From Gibbula magus (lineage: Eukaryota; Mollusca; Gastropoda; Trochida; Trochidae): 64,000 nucleotides of DNA. Within the stretch, counting starts at the first letter, position 1, and every line of letters starts with the position of its first letter. Made by a program: the position numbers and the translations under genes. Below, one piece after another: positions 22,115 to 32,914 of the stretch. The DNA is taken from contig OW388291.1 of assembly GCA_936450465.1 (NCBI GenBank), positions 87,038,693 to 87,102,692 of the forward strand, read 5' to 3'. The notes beneath the pieces were generated by a model. The model was not told where the DNA came from, ran no database searches, and saw only the letters and a program-made list of their open reading frames with translations.

Positions 22115-24724
22115 TATCACTTCGACTCTTAGTACATACATACCACCTCACCGGTGTTCACTGACCTGGATTTTTCATAGTATGGACATGCTCCAGATAT
22201 CGTCTTTCAACTCTCAGCTTAAGGGATATATTGTTTGTCGTTGTCGATTGACATTTGAATGGAATAAATTCGTTCTGTAGGAGTCGGAAGGCTTTCATTG
22301 GCAGTTGATTGTCACATTTATTATTCTGTACGTAGATAGTATCGACAATAGAATGATATCATTTCATGTAGCAATTTAGCACTCAGGCTAGACGGGCCTA
22401 CGCCCATTTGGGTTAGGGATGCAGAGTTACTATATCATTGACCTACATCAATTGCATCCAAATATTGATTATTTTACAATTTAAAAATAAGTTTTAACAG
22501 TCTAAAAACTGAAATTCACAGTTAAACCTTTGATGGGCATGTTCAGCATGACGCCTCAAGTGTACTTTACCTCACACAAAGTGTTGCTAAAAAATTAAAT
22601 GACTGTTTACATGTTCTTGTGTTGTTACTTGGACGAAGTTACGTCAATCCGCCTGTCCTTTGTATAATTACTTCATTTTAAGATGATATTGTAATGTTGT
22701 TTTCTAACTTGAAATCGAATGAGAGAATTGACGAAGAAGAGGTAAGGACTTACCATGTTTACAGTGCGCAGAGCGGTGCTCACAGAAGCTATATAGAGAT
22801 TGTTCACCTTCACCATCTTAATTCATTACTGTGGATTAACAATAATAAAATAGAATCACAATGTGTCCATGCACTGAGCCGTCTGTTGGCGAAGGGGCGA
22901 CAACTCTTGACGTACCGAACCTGTTATGTTATGTTATGTTATTGTTATGAAAATGTTCATCTTCCACTTCACAATCAGTGCTGGTGTATTGCATGTCACC
23001 CTCTACCAGTTTTGATGTACTGCATTTCACTGAACTATACTCCACTTAATCGACTCGCTACTGAAAGTCATGCCTGAAAATACTAATAAGGTCGTTAAGA
23101 CAGAGTTTCGAAGACTTAATATTATTACCTGAATCGTTATTATCATCCACACTTTTTTGTTCACAGATTCCAATTTTTACGAAACTTTCAGGGATTGAAG
23201 AATTCATGACACATTCATTAGGATTAGACTTTGTGTTTAAGCGCATTTATGAAATCTGTTCTCATTAAATGTTCAGTTCTAAATTTCGGATATTAACATG
23301 GGAACAATTTTCCAAATTCACCTATATAGAGACAATTAACAATGAGAGCAAAAAAAAGAAATCTTGGCGAATTCGTAGGTCATGTGGTTTAGGTGTAATA
23401 TTGATTTTAGACACTTTTTCAAATTTCCCGACCCCATGCACCATGACAATATACTCCGAGACACTTGCAACTCGAAGAATGGTGTTGTTTTCAATCAGCG
23501 AACTCAAACACGTTTTACACAGTAGCCTTTCAAAGTCGGGTATCTTTTTCAAGTGGCAGAAACTCCAAAACCCAGACACACATTATTGGTTTTTTTTCCG
23601 AGCTACTAGACAAATATACTGTCTTTAGGAATCAATAATAAAATCCCTAATACTGGGTATGCAATGCATGCACTGCACTGCTTAATTAGGACAGCCTTCG
23701 GTGCTGATCAAGTTCCCAAACCTTGAGAGTAGGGGCGAGGGGTATGTAAGGTGTGGATTGAAGATTTAATTCTTTAGCCAGGCCAGAAGGACATATGACA
23801 TGGGTCATCGTCCTGCGTCTGTAAACACATTCATATTATTTCTTACAATGTTTGGCGCAAACATCATGTATAAATGTGAACCATACATGTATTTTGGAGC
23901 GGCATTTATATAAGCCATTTAGGCTTATTTGCCAATCCATTTCTTCTTCTTGATTAAAATACATTTAAACCATATATAGAAACTGTTTATAAATGGGGTA
24001 TTCTCATCCAGCTCAAAATTGGAATTCAAGTTCTGATTTGGTGGTTCAAGGGATAAGGGCTTGGGGATCAAGTCTATTCTAACTGTGGGTGAGCTTTGTT
24101 CACTGTCAGTGTACTTTGAGGGCGTTCAGTTCATTGTCAAACTGATGACGAGTGAACTGATTTTGAGTTTTTCATTATCGTATTGTTTTATTTGATATAC
24201 AATATAAATGGATACACAATTCAAGAATCAGCTGTCACCATGGGTAATGCACATGAGTAGAGTAGAATATATCACACCGCTGGTATGATGACGGTTTATT
24301 CAGGGACCATGGGCCATCATACATTGTACATGACATGTAAACTACCAGGCAAAAGAAAGTAAACACCTCAGCTGTATTTATCATATGTATGATTTTCAAT
24401 TACAAATATCTTGTGTTTTCGACGTCGTACTCCAAAAAAGTGTAGCCTTCAGTCATCAGTCAAAGAATACTTATATGTCCTTTTTAGTTAAAGAAATTTT
24501 AAATTTAAAAATTCTTCAAAAGATATTTTGGGTAAATGACAACTGTTCGTCGACACATGTCTCCCAGAGAGAATAACCTCGACGTTGGTTGGGAGCTTGT
24601 GTGAGAGCTATGCTGGCGGGAGTTTCGTCTCCTGGCAGGGTCACCAAAGCCAGACAGGTCAAGCAGTAAGATTAATAGCAGTCACTTCCCCTCCAGGATG
24701 GGGATTTTAGAATGCCTCTCAAAC

Positions 24725-27700
24725 AGCTGCAGGAAGCCAGTGCGCCGACAACTCTTCTGAAGACCAATGTCAAGACCAGGATCTGGAACATCAGAACCCT
24801 ATATGAGACTCACACGAGTGTATAAGTTAGCACAGAGATGTACTGATATAACTTGAAGATACTCGGTCTATGTGAGACAAGATGAACAGAAACAGGACGG
24901 ACAAGACTCACAAGTGGAGACACCATCATCTACTCTGGACAGGAAGAAGGCCAGCCACACATGCATGTAGTAGCCCTGCTGATGACTCCAGAGGCTACGC
25001 GAGCACTATTGTCCTGGGAACCAGTGTCACAAAGGATCCTAACTGCACGATTTAACTCAAAGGCCAGGAAAGTCACCATTCTGCAGTGCTATGCACCAAC
25101 AAACGCAGCAGATATAGAGGGAAAACTTATATGAGCAAATCCAAGTAATCGTGGACAAAGCACCAAAGAAAGACTTGAAGATCCTGGTGGGAGATCTGAA
25201 TGCAAAAGTAGGATCAGACAACAATGTCAGAGAACTCTTCATCGGCAGACACAGTGTTGGAGAGCAAACTGAGAATATGGCGACTTCTTCACAGAGTTTT
25301 GCACCTTCAACGACCTAGTGATCGGAGGTACCTTATACCCTCACAAGAAAATCCACAAGACCACAAAGATTTCCCCTGATGGCAAGACCAATAATCAGAT
25401 TGACCACATTACCATCGATAGCATGTGGAGATGAAGAAAAAACAGCGATTCAAACTCTTGAAGACAATGCATTTTCGATCAAACTATGGATGGATGCGAA
25501 CAGGCTGAAAATGAATTCATCAAAAACGGAATTTCTACTATTTGGTCATAGGAAACAGCTTCAGAAATGCATGACGACATCAATCAACGTCAACGGTGAC
25601 ATTGTTCATCGATCAGCAAGTGTCAAGTACCTGGGTGTAAATCTGGACGATGAACTGACACTCAAGCAGCACATTAGACAGAAATGTAAAACCGCAATGT
25701 ATGGTATCCATAGAATCAAGTCTATTAGATCATCTATTACCAAGGATGCTGCAGAGACACTAGCACTAGGAATTGTCATATCTCATCTTGACTACGGCAA
25801 TGCCATCTTCGCCGGTCTCCCCCAGACAACCATCGCCAAATTGCAGAAAGTTCAACATATAGCTGCAAGGGTAGTGCTGGGAAGAGAAGCTGAGGACCTT
25901 CGGAATGTTGAATGTTTGAAGAAATTACACTGGCTTCCAATACAACTTCGAATCCAGTTCAAAGTTCTAGTAATGGTGTACAAATCGCTACACAACACAG
26001 CCCCAGCATATATAAGATCCATGCTGACTGTAAGCAACCCCCCTCGGACTCTCAGATCCCACAGCATGTACAAGAAGCTGGAGGTACCAGTAATTCGAAA
26101 GGAAACGTTTGCCAGTCGTTCCTTCAGTGTACAAGGACCAGTCATGTGGAACGAACTGCCGATCACTATCAAACAATCAGAAAGTGACAATGCGTTTAAA
26201 CGCCAATTGAAAACATATTTGTTTGAAAAGTACTAAATTCCCAAGTCTGATTATTGTAAAGCGCTTTTGATGATTTTAATCCTAAAACGCGCTATATCAA
26301 ATTACATATTTGTATTTGTATTTGTACCATCGATAGCATGTGGAGACGAAATCTGCTTGACGTTTGGGTAAAGCGTCGAGTGGATGTAGCAACAGACCAC
26401 CACTTAGTTGTGGCAGTTCTCCAGACAAAGCTTAAAGCCTACAACAGCCAGGCAGTAAGACTAACGTACAAGTTCAATGTACACAGCCTGAAAGAAACAG
26501 AAAGTGAAAGCAGATGATTGAGCTAAGGAACACATTCGGAGTGCTTCCCTCACTGCAATAGGCATCAGTATAAGACAAGTGGCACATCCTGGTCTGTAAA
26601 ACAACATGCATAACAGTCATTGGGAAGAAGACAAAGCATCACAAGGAATGGATTAGAACTGAGACAAGCAAGGGATACAAGCACGCTACTGGGACCTAAA
26701 CCGGCAGGTGAAAAAACATGCAAGGAAAGACAAGAGAAGCTTCATTGAAGAGCTGACGTCGGAAGCAGAGACTGCAGCCGCCCAAAGAAATATGAAGAGA
26801 ATGTGCGAGATCACCAGAACACTCTCTGGAAAGACCAATAACCAAAGCTGCCTTGTCAAAGACAAGAATGGAATTGCTATCTCGACCGAGGATAGTCAGA
26901 GATCCAGATGGGCTGAACACTTCAAGGAGACACTCAACAGACCTGCACCAACCCGCCCGCCAGACATACCACCATCAACCGAGCTCCTTGACATCGACAC
27001 CGACCCCCCAACTTAAGACAGAGAACACCAAAGCCATCAAATCCCTAAAGACAGGCAACGCTGTAGTTCCTGGCGGAATACCACCGGAAGCTTTGAAGGC
27101 AGATATACAGACGTCGATGTTCCAACCACTCCTAAACAAGACCTGGGAGCAAGAGAGAGAGTCTCATAAAATTGGAAGAAAGGCCACCTCGTGGATCTCA
27201 CCAAGAAAGGAGACCTATCATCCTGTAACAAATTGAGGGGAATCATGCTTCTGTCCATACCTGGGAAAGTATTGTCGAGAATCATCCTCGAGAGATTGAA
27301 GAGCGCCCTTAACAAAACACTTCGGGACGAACAGGCACGCTTTCGTATTGATCACATTGCAACAATGCGGATCACCATCAAGCAGTCCCTGGAGTGGCAG
27401 ACCCCCCTGTTCACAGTCTTTGTCGCCTTTCAGAAAACAGTTAACAGTGACGACAGAGACGTCATCTGGAGACTGGTGTACCACTACGGCTTCCCACCAA
27501 AGTTTGCTGCCATCATCTAACAACTGTATGAAGATACCAGCTGCCAAGTCATACATGAGGGGAAGCTGACAGAGCCATTGTCTGTACAAACAGGCGTCCG
27601 GCGAGGATGTATACTCTCCCGACAATATTCCTGAAGGTAATAGACTGGGTTAGGAGACAGGCGACAGCAGGCCGGAGGACATGTAGGTATCCAATGGACT

Positions 27701-27790
27701 CTCATGAAACAACTAGAGGACCTGGACTTCGCAGATGACTTCAGCCTTCAGAAGCAACAGGATGCACAAGAGAAACTCCATAGTTATATC
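24725..27790 (+). pseudogene. Decayed APE-class LINE (endonuclease + RT), copy B
   Basis: Same element as 11076-12515. Endonuclease blocks run from about 24780 to 25430, including GDLNAKVG near 25187. They are split from the rest by the nested LINE at about 25435-26325. RT is fuller than in A: a KHARKDKRSFIEELTSEAE linker (about 26714), SGKTNNQS, LKTGNAVVPGGIPPEALK (about 27045; the usual GPDG reads VPGG), KKGDLSSCNKLRGIMLL (about 27200-27250), a FVAFQKTVNS block where the palm Asp is expected (about 27418-27450), and DLDFADDFS (about 27721). Several stops and frame changes; dead. Confidence 0.8.
25435..26325 (+). mobile_element. 5'-truncated L2/CR1-like LINE nested in copy B
   Basis: An open frame (25379-26236; its first 19 or so codons are target DNA) encodes the RT thumb and C-terminus: KTEFLLFG, VKYLGVNLDDEL, LDYGNAIFAGLP, LQKVQHIAARVVL, LKKLHWLPIQLRIQFKVLV, LRSHSMYKKL, FSVQGPVMWNELP, FKRQLKTYLFEKY. 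The catalytic half is missing, as in typical 5' truncation. The 3' end has a GCGCTATAT-type box and a short ATTTGT repeat in place of poly(A). The target sequence ACCATCGATAGCATGTGGAG is repeated at 25411 and 26326, an unusually long duplication of about 20-23 bp. Copy A has one copy of it (about 11755). The frame is fully open, so the insertion is young. Confidence 0.85.
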
Positions 27791-28706
27791 AATCAGCTGA
27801 GAGCTGTTAATTCAGTCCGTATATGTCGTTGGAAATGTAGGTCACTTCGTCCAAGATGGTGTAGGTCGCTCGAAGATTTTGGACCTAGAAACTGCTTGTT
27901 TTCAGCAATACAAGACCCTGTGGATAATCGATTCCTCGTTAAGGATGATTGAACTGATACAAATAAATGTGTCTAAGAATAGAATTATCATTCTGGGATA
28001 ATGATCTTATCCACTATTTGATAATTTTGATATATTGATTATTTTGAGTGAGAATCTATCCACTTCACATCTAGTTACAGTATTAGGAACGCATCTCTTT
28101 AAAAACAAACAACCACAACCAGCATTCAGACAACCTCGTTTGGGAAGTTCACAGTTTTGTCACCAGATGTACAGTGTAAACAAATGGTTCCGTGTGAATT
28201 TGAGAATAAAATACAACTAGCTAATTGTAGTTGTTCTATTCGTGTAAGTAAATAATTATTAGAACTACATGTATTTTGAATGTGTCTATTGTGATAGTAC
28301 AATTAATATTGTGAATGTCTATAACTTTGTGAGTATTAATGTATGTCATTCATAGTGATGTGTTGTGCGTTACTCTCTGACACCGGGGAAGTGCTCGGAA
28401 GCAGAATGAACAGGAAAGGTGGTCGTGTAAAAAAACTGACTTTAACGGTTTTTGGATTTCGAATAAATTATTTTAAAGGCTTGTGACTTGAAACTTTGGG
28501 ATTTGAAATAGACTTTTTTAATTTCATGTTGATTATTATAATATTGTTCATGTCATGCACTTGATTTATCATTGAATGTTGAGCATTTACTCTGAGAAAC
28601 ATGATAAATAATTAATTTACTTATTCACAAAATCCTTGAGTGATGATATCATTCACTCAAGGTAATTGATTGATTCATTATCTATGTTTAAATTGAGTAA
28701 GTTGAT

Positions 28707-28764
28707 TCGGACCCCCGCCCTCAGAGTAAGGCAACAGCTTACCACGCGACCATTTCGCGTCGAC
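28707..28764 (-). mobile_element. Truncated tRNA-derived SINE remnant
   Basis: Counterpart of 13905-13985. The B-box side and the A-box end survive, with the middle and tail deleted. Confidence 0.55.
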
Positions 28765-29269
28765 AAAAATCGAGGTCCAACAATCGATAGTTAAGCTAAT
28801 TTTACATTCAATACCCATCTGATAGACTTAAATCGGCGCAGCTCCCTAGGCTGAATGCATTAGAAATACTTGCCATTTAGATAGCAAATATATATAACAT
28901 GGTTACTCTTGTAATTGTTCTAATTACATACGAGAAGCGCTTGTTCAAAGAAAATATGTTATTTCATCATAATGAATTTATTTGCAAAGTTTGTTTGTCT
29001 ACTCTACAAAATTTTAACGTTTATATGCATTGTACATGGGCCGATGACCTACAAACCGAAATAAAACAATTGAATTGAATTGAACCCTGACACCATATAG
29101 AAATTGACTATATCCTAGCAGTCTATAAAAAAAATACCAATTAATCGTTGTGATACATTCCACTCACTGATTTTGAGGTGCACTGAACCATTTTGGAGCT
29201 GGATGATGATGAACCGTGAATACTAGTTAGTACTAGTCCGGTGACGTGCAATATTCTTAACACTGTTGA

Positions 29270-29350
29270 ACTTCCAGTACGTATGGGAGGTTCAAGCTCA
29301 GCCCCTGTACCACTGACCTGGATGTTTCTTCGTGTGGACATGCTCTATTA
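29270..29350 (+). repeat. Partial head of the A/B repeat after copy B
   Basis: CCACTGACCTGGAT...GTGGACATGCTC resembles 22156-22192 and 4146-4181 near the start of copies A and B, indicating another truncated unit following B. Confidence 0.5.
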
Positions 29351-29354
29351 CGTA

Positions 29355-29700
29355 TGGGTCACAGCGGTCACGACCTAAAAATATGTTCATCCTTTTCTCC
29401 AGTCCCAAAAGGTTGAGAAAGCTGAAATATTCTTTATACCTTGGCCAATGGTGACCCTGTGACCCCAAATAGAGGTCACAACCTAAAAACTATTTACATC
29501 TTTTTCTCCAGAAAGCTGTAATGTTGTGTACAGGCACCTTAGCCAATGGGGATTCTTATTTGTAGATTTGGTTATCCTGTGACCCCAAACAGGCGTCACG
29601 AACTGGAAAAAAATAGTTTCATCTTCTTCTCCAGTTTGAAAAGGTATAGAAAGCTGCAATGTTGTGTACATACGCCTTAGCCAATGGGGATTTTAAATTG
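29355..29700. repeat. Imperfect tandem repeat, about 110-120 bp, three units
   Basis: Each unit contains GGTCACGACCTAAAAA-like, TTTTCTCCAG, GAAAGCTGNAATGTTGTGTAC and TTAGCCAATGGGGAT blocks. Confidence 0.7.
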
Positions 29701-29849
29701 TAAACATATCTTCATCTTTGCCATGACGTAAAGTACTTGAAATGTGTTATGCCTATGATAAATACTTTATTATTGTTTATTAATTAAAGGAGCTACAGAG
29801 CTACTAAGAAGAGCTACAGAGCCAATGGGTAAGTGATTTTATTCAACGT

Positions 29850-30013
29850 GTGCCTCTGTTCACCCAGCAGTAAGTGGGTACCTGGTGTAAGATGTGGAGG
29901 AGGTGACCTTTGCGGCAGCTTAGGTTAGACCTGGGTAATAATGTTTAGAAGCGCCCTAAGTCCACAACGTGGAGGTTTGTGTGCTATATAAAAACTATCC
30001 ATTATTATTATTA
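29850..30013 (+). mobile_element. LINE/SINE 3' end with (ATT)n tail
   Basis: CACCCAGCAGTAAGTGGGTACC, an AAGCGCCCTAAG block and GTGCTATATAAA are followed by a short ATT microsatellite (about 30001-30013). This is the form of L2-like LINE 3' ends and of SINEs that borrow them. Confidence 0.5.
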
Positions 30014-31560
30014 CTTCAAATATGTGTATGAGTGTCCTACATGACAAACAGAGAGTTATAGGCGTCAGTTATTTTCGCAGATCAATTCAACAAGTTTATT
30101 TTATCAAAATAAAAATGAGTTTGTTTTATTCGAAGTTTTATTTTAATCATCATTTCATCTATTAATATGCTAAAAGTGCCTGTGCATGAATGTCATCTCT
30201 ATATTTGATATGGACTGTATATGTAATCGGACTAATAGGTTCTGTTTTATTATACACTTGGACATTAATTAAGTAACATTTCCTACAGCAAAATCGTTCT
30301 AATAACAAAGAAGACAACGTGTCAGGAAAACAATTAGTAATAATAATTAGAACAACCGTGCAGAAGTGTTGAAACGAAAATTTAATCAACTAATAGTTAA
30401 CTTCTTTAGATAACGTTTTTTGCAGTAGCTTGGGTATTTTTTTGTCAAAGTCCAAGTTCCGTTATAATGGAAAATGTCAATATTTGTTGCTGAAATGTGA
30501 TTAGGATCATTCTTTCAAGTGAAGCGATGACACTTTATTAACTGACTCGTGTAAGCAGTATTAACCTTCAAACTTACGAACTGCCAAATGCTTTAAATTG
30601 TCTTAATGAAGAAATACGGTCAGTATAAACGGTATTGGACTGTCTAAAGCGAGAAGAAATGTTTATGTAACAGATTGAACTCAAATATAACCGCAAATGT
30701 GTTCACACATGCTATGGTTGTAGGCTTTTTCTCAATTATTGTTGAAAACGGACTGAACGTTTAATGTCTTGGTAACTTCTTATCATGCATGATAAAACAT
30801 GATTTTGTCTATGAATGTCAACTTGGTATCAATTTTTAAAAAAAATTTAAATCTAAATTTTGTACTATAATTTATGTTCTAGGACAATAGTCATCTTTTT
30901 TGGCAAAACTTCAGTACCATCACATTTGTACTCATATCTACATAAATTTTGCCCATGGTGGATTTCTATTGTTGTGATTTGGGTGATAAAATCATTCAAT
31001 TTATCCTAACATTCCCGGAGCAGCGCATTTCAGTTTACAGACTAAGGTATTGCTAAATTAATTTCAAAGTAATATTTCATCCAAATCCGAGACATGATAT
31101 TCTCCTGAAAAGAGCAAATTTTGGAGGAAAAGACATCTGATATTTCATTTTCTCTGAAGCTCTTTTCTGTTATTTTAGTTATAGTTTTCAGGTACAAAGT
31201 AGTTAGTCGTAAGTCGCATTCACAAGTCTGGGTTACATGTTGAAACCAAAAACACACATTTCGCAAAGTAATTCTAAAAATAGTACATATGGAACCTTCT
31301 GGACCAGTGAAAAGCTGAATTGCAATATTACATGCCACGTGATAAATGGTCAAGCGTGACGTAAATTAAATATTATTTTACATGGCAAAATAAACGCTTA
31401 GATGGTGAATGTACTATGGTTTCATGCTTCTCTAGATACTTAAAAGTATTCATACAGATTCGTATTGTAATAATGGGAATACATTATAATTCATTTGAAT
31501 TTTGTTTATGTTTTGTTACTCTTAACAACTCGTCAACAAATCGAACATTCCCGGCAATCG
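30014..31560. other. Intergenic, nothing recognised
   Basis: AT-rich sequence without recognisable genes or repeats; ORFs here are short and featureless. Confidence 0.6.
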
Positions 31561-31658
31561 CAATTATGAATGGCGTCAGCAAAAACGATTCGACTATCTT
31601 CGTGATTCCGAAAACAAGCGAACGCATTCGGTCATACTCGGCTCGTCGCCGATTGGTG

Positions 31659-31679
31659 AAACATGTTCCGAACATGTCC
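31659..31679. promoter_or_regulatory. p53-family response element
   Basis: Two half-sites, AAACATGTTC and GAACATGTCC, separated by one base. Both match RRRCWWGYYY at all positions with the strong CATG core. Located about 80-100 bases upstream of the predicted start site. ATF3 is an established p53 target in mammals, which makes the site meaningful for an ATF3-like gene. Confidence 0.65.
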
Positions 31680-31710
31680 AAAGGTATAGACGAGTCTGAG
31701 CCTGTATGTG

Positions 31711-31718
31711 TGACGTCA
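31711..31718. promoter_or_regulatory. Palindromic CRE (TGACGTCA)
   Basis: Perfect 8-bp CRE/ATF site 8 bases upstream of the TATA box. Such sites bind CREB/ATF and ATF3-family dimers, so autoregulation is possible. Confidence 0.75.
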
Positions 31719-31725
31719 CGACGAG

Positions 31726-31731
31726 TATAAA
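31726..31731 (+). promoter_or_regulatory. TATA box of gene 1
   Basis: TATAAA with a TCAGT initiator at the canonical downstream distance. Confidence 0.75.
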
Positions 31732-31759
31732 GGCAACTCGCTGAGTAAGATCCCCATTC

Positions 31760-31829
31760 AGTCGATCTGTCGACACACAGAGCATGTTTACTACTGTGGT
31801 CCGAGGTTACAACACTTCACCGCTCGCCG
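31760..31829 (+). other. Gene 1 exon 1 (5' exon, possibly coding)
   Basis: Predicted cap at 31760; strong donor G|GTAAGTTAG at 31830. An ATG at 31784 (A at -3) opens 15 codons plus one base. Splicing to the acceptor ending at 32912 keeps frame with the ATG at 32915, adding 16 residues to the N-terminus. Whether the first ATG is used, only 24 bases from the predicted cap, is open. Confidence 0.6.
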
Positions 31830-32412
31830 GTAAGTTAGTGCTGCTGACTCAGGACTTACAATGGTGGTGCAATACTGGCTAGCAGCTACACGGACGTACG
31901 CTGTAACCAGGCAAATCGGGAAATAAATTTGCTGGTTTAATTTTGGAATTAAATCTTTTAATTTTAAGACACTGAAACAAACATTTTGAATGAAAAACAA
32001 TATTTTGTGTACATATGAAAGGAAACTTAACAGGAATTATAGTAACATTTAAATGGTAAACTTTCACGATATATAACAAACGTTTCCATTTTAAATGATT
32101 TCGGAGATCGTTGAGTTGCTTTAAGACCAATATATTCAAACTACGGGTGACTGGGACGGTCGAATATCAATTAAGAAAATGTAATGAGAGGCGTGATGAT
32201 GGGTGTGTCTATTCCTCCGCTCTCTCACCTACTGTCAGTACTGTCAGATATGTTACTGAGAACAGTAAAGTGGCCTGTACGAAAAGTGGAATATATTGCT
32301 CAGGCGGTGCTGAACAGTGGCTCTCAGTTATATACAATATTATTTGTGGAACCTTCTGCGCAGAATCCAATACGTCACATGCTCCGCCCATATGTGGATC
32401 TAAATATAAACA

Positions 32413-32579
32413 TCTATTTATAGCCTGGACTGACACAACCATGTGCAATACACGTGGAGATTTCGACGTCAGCGACGTAGTATAGACGAATTGTCGTTTG
32501 TTATAGACACAGTTGAGGGACGATATCGGTAAACTGACAACTTACCCTGTATATGCATGATACTGTTGGTGTTTATACA
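32413..32579 (+). promoter_or_regulatory. Possible alternative promoter/exon 1b of gene 1
   Basis: CTATTTATAG (32413-32422, MEF2 consensus), TGACACAA (32431-32438) and GACGTC (32465-32470) are followed by a strong donor GTAAGTG at 32580. A transcript starting between would join the acceptor at 32912 and begin translation at 32915. The same three blocks occur in order at 39658-39701 upstream of gene 2. Confidence 0.45.
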
Positions 32580-32639
32580 GTAAGTGTCGTTTACATGCAT
32601 GTTTCATTGAAGAATTGTAAATTTGGATCGTTCTTACCG

Positions 32640-32850
32640 ATTTCACTGAGAGAGGAATATTTTACTGAATTCTGAGATTGAATATATTTCACTAAACTGA
32701 GAGATACAGATTGAATGATTCACTGAACTGAGAGACAGACACAAATTGAATATTTCACTGAACTAAGATATAGAGACAGAATAGTTCACTGAACTGGGAT
32801 ATAGAATAGTTTACGGAAATATTGAATAGTTCAAGGCGAGATTGAACATT
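32640..32850 (+). repeat. Imperfect about 35-40-bp repeat in gene 1 intron 1
   Basis: TTCACTGAACTGAGA-like blocks followed by GATTGAATA-like blocks recur about six times with drift. Confidence 0.6.
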
Positions 32851-32914
32851 TCACTACTTATATTTTTTTCTCAGATTATATGCTTCATTTCACTGACTGC
32901 CTCCTCCCACAGAC

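Larger units (their letters stand above)
22117..29143 (+). repeat. Long repeat, copy B (paired with 4089-14332)
   Basis: Collinear with copy A. It lacks A's TIR element and LINE tail, gains an L2/CR1-like LINE, keeps more of the shared LINE RT, and has lost about 0.45 kb near 28700. Starts immediately after the right end of the 19661-22114 element, so its true left limit may have been cut by that insertion. Confidence 0.8.
31569..31760 (+). promoter_or_regulatory. Gene 1 core and proximal promoter (P1)
   Basis: Ordered elements: GCGTCAGCA (about 31573, MARE/AP-1-like), p53-type double half-site (31659-31679), inverted CCAAT (ATTGG at 31652-31656), CRE TGACGTCA (31711-31718), TATAAA (31726-31731) and TCAGT initiator (31758-31762) with A+1 predicted at 31760, 34 bases after the start of the TATA box. 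The layout fits an inducible immediate-early/stress gene. Motifs are seen; activity is inferred. Confidence 0.75.

Noticed and set aside
22694..23077. 127-codon ORF at the start of copy B
   Set aside because: Not open in copy A and without recognised domain; repeat DNA.
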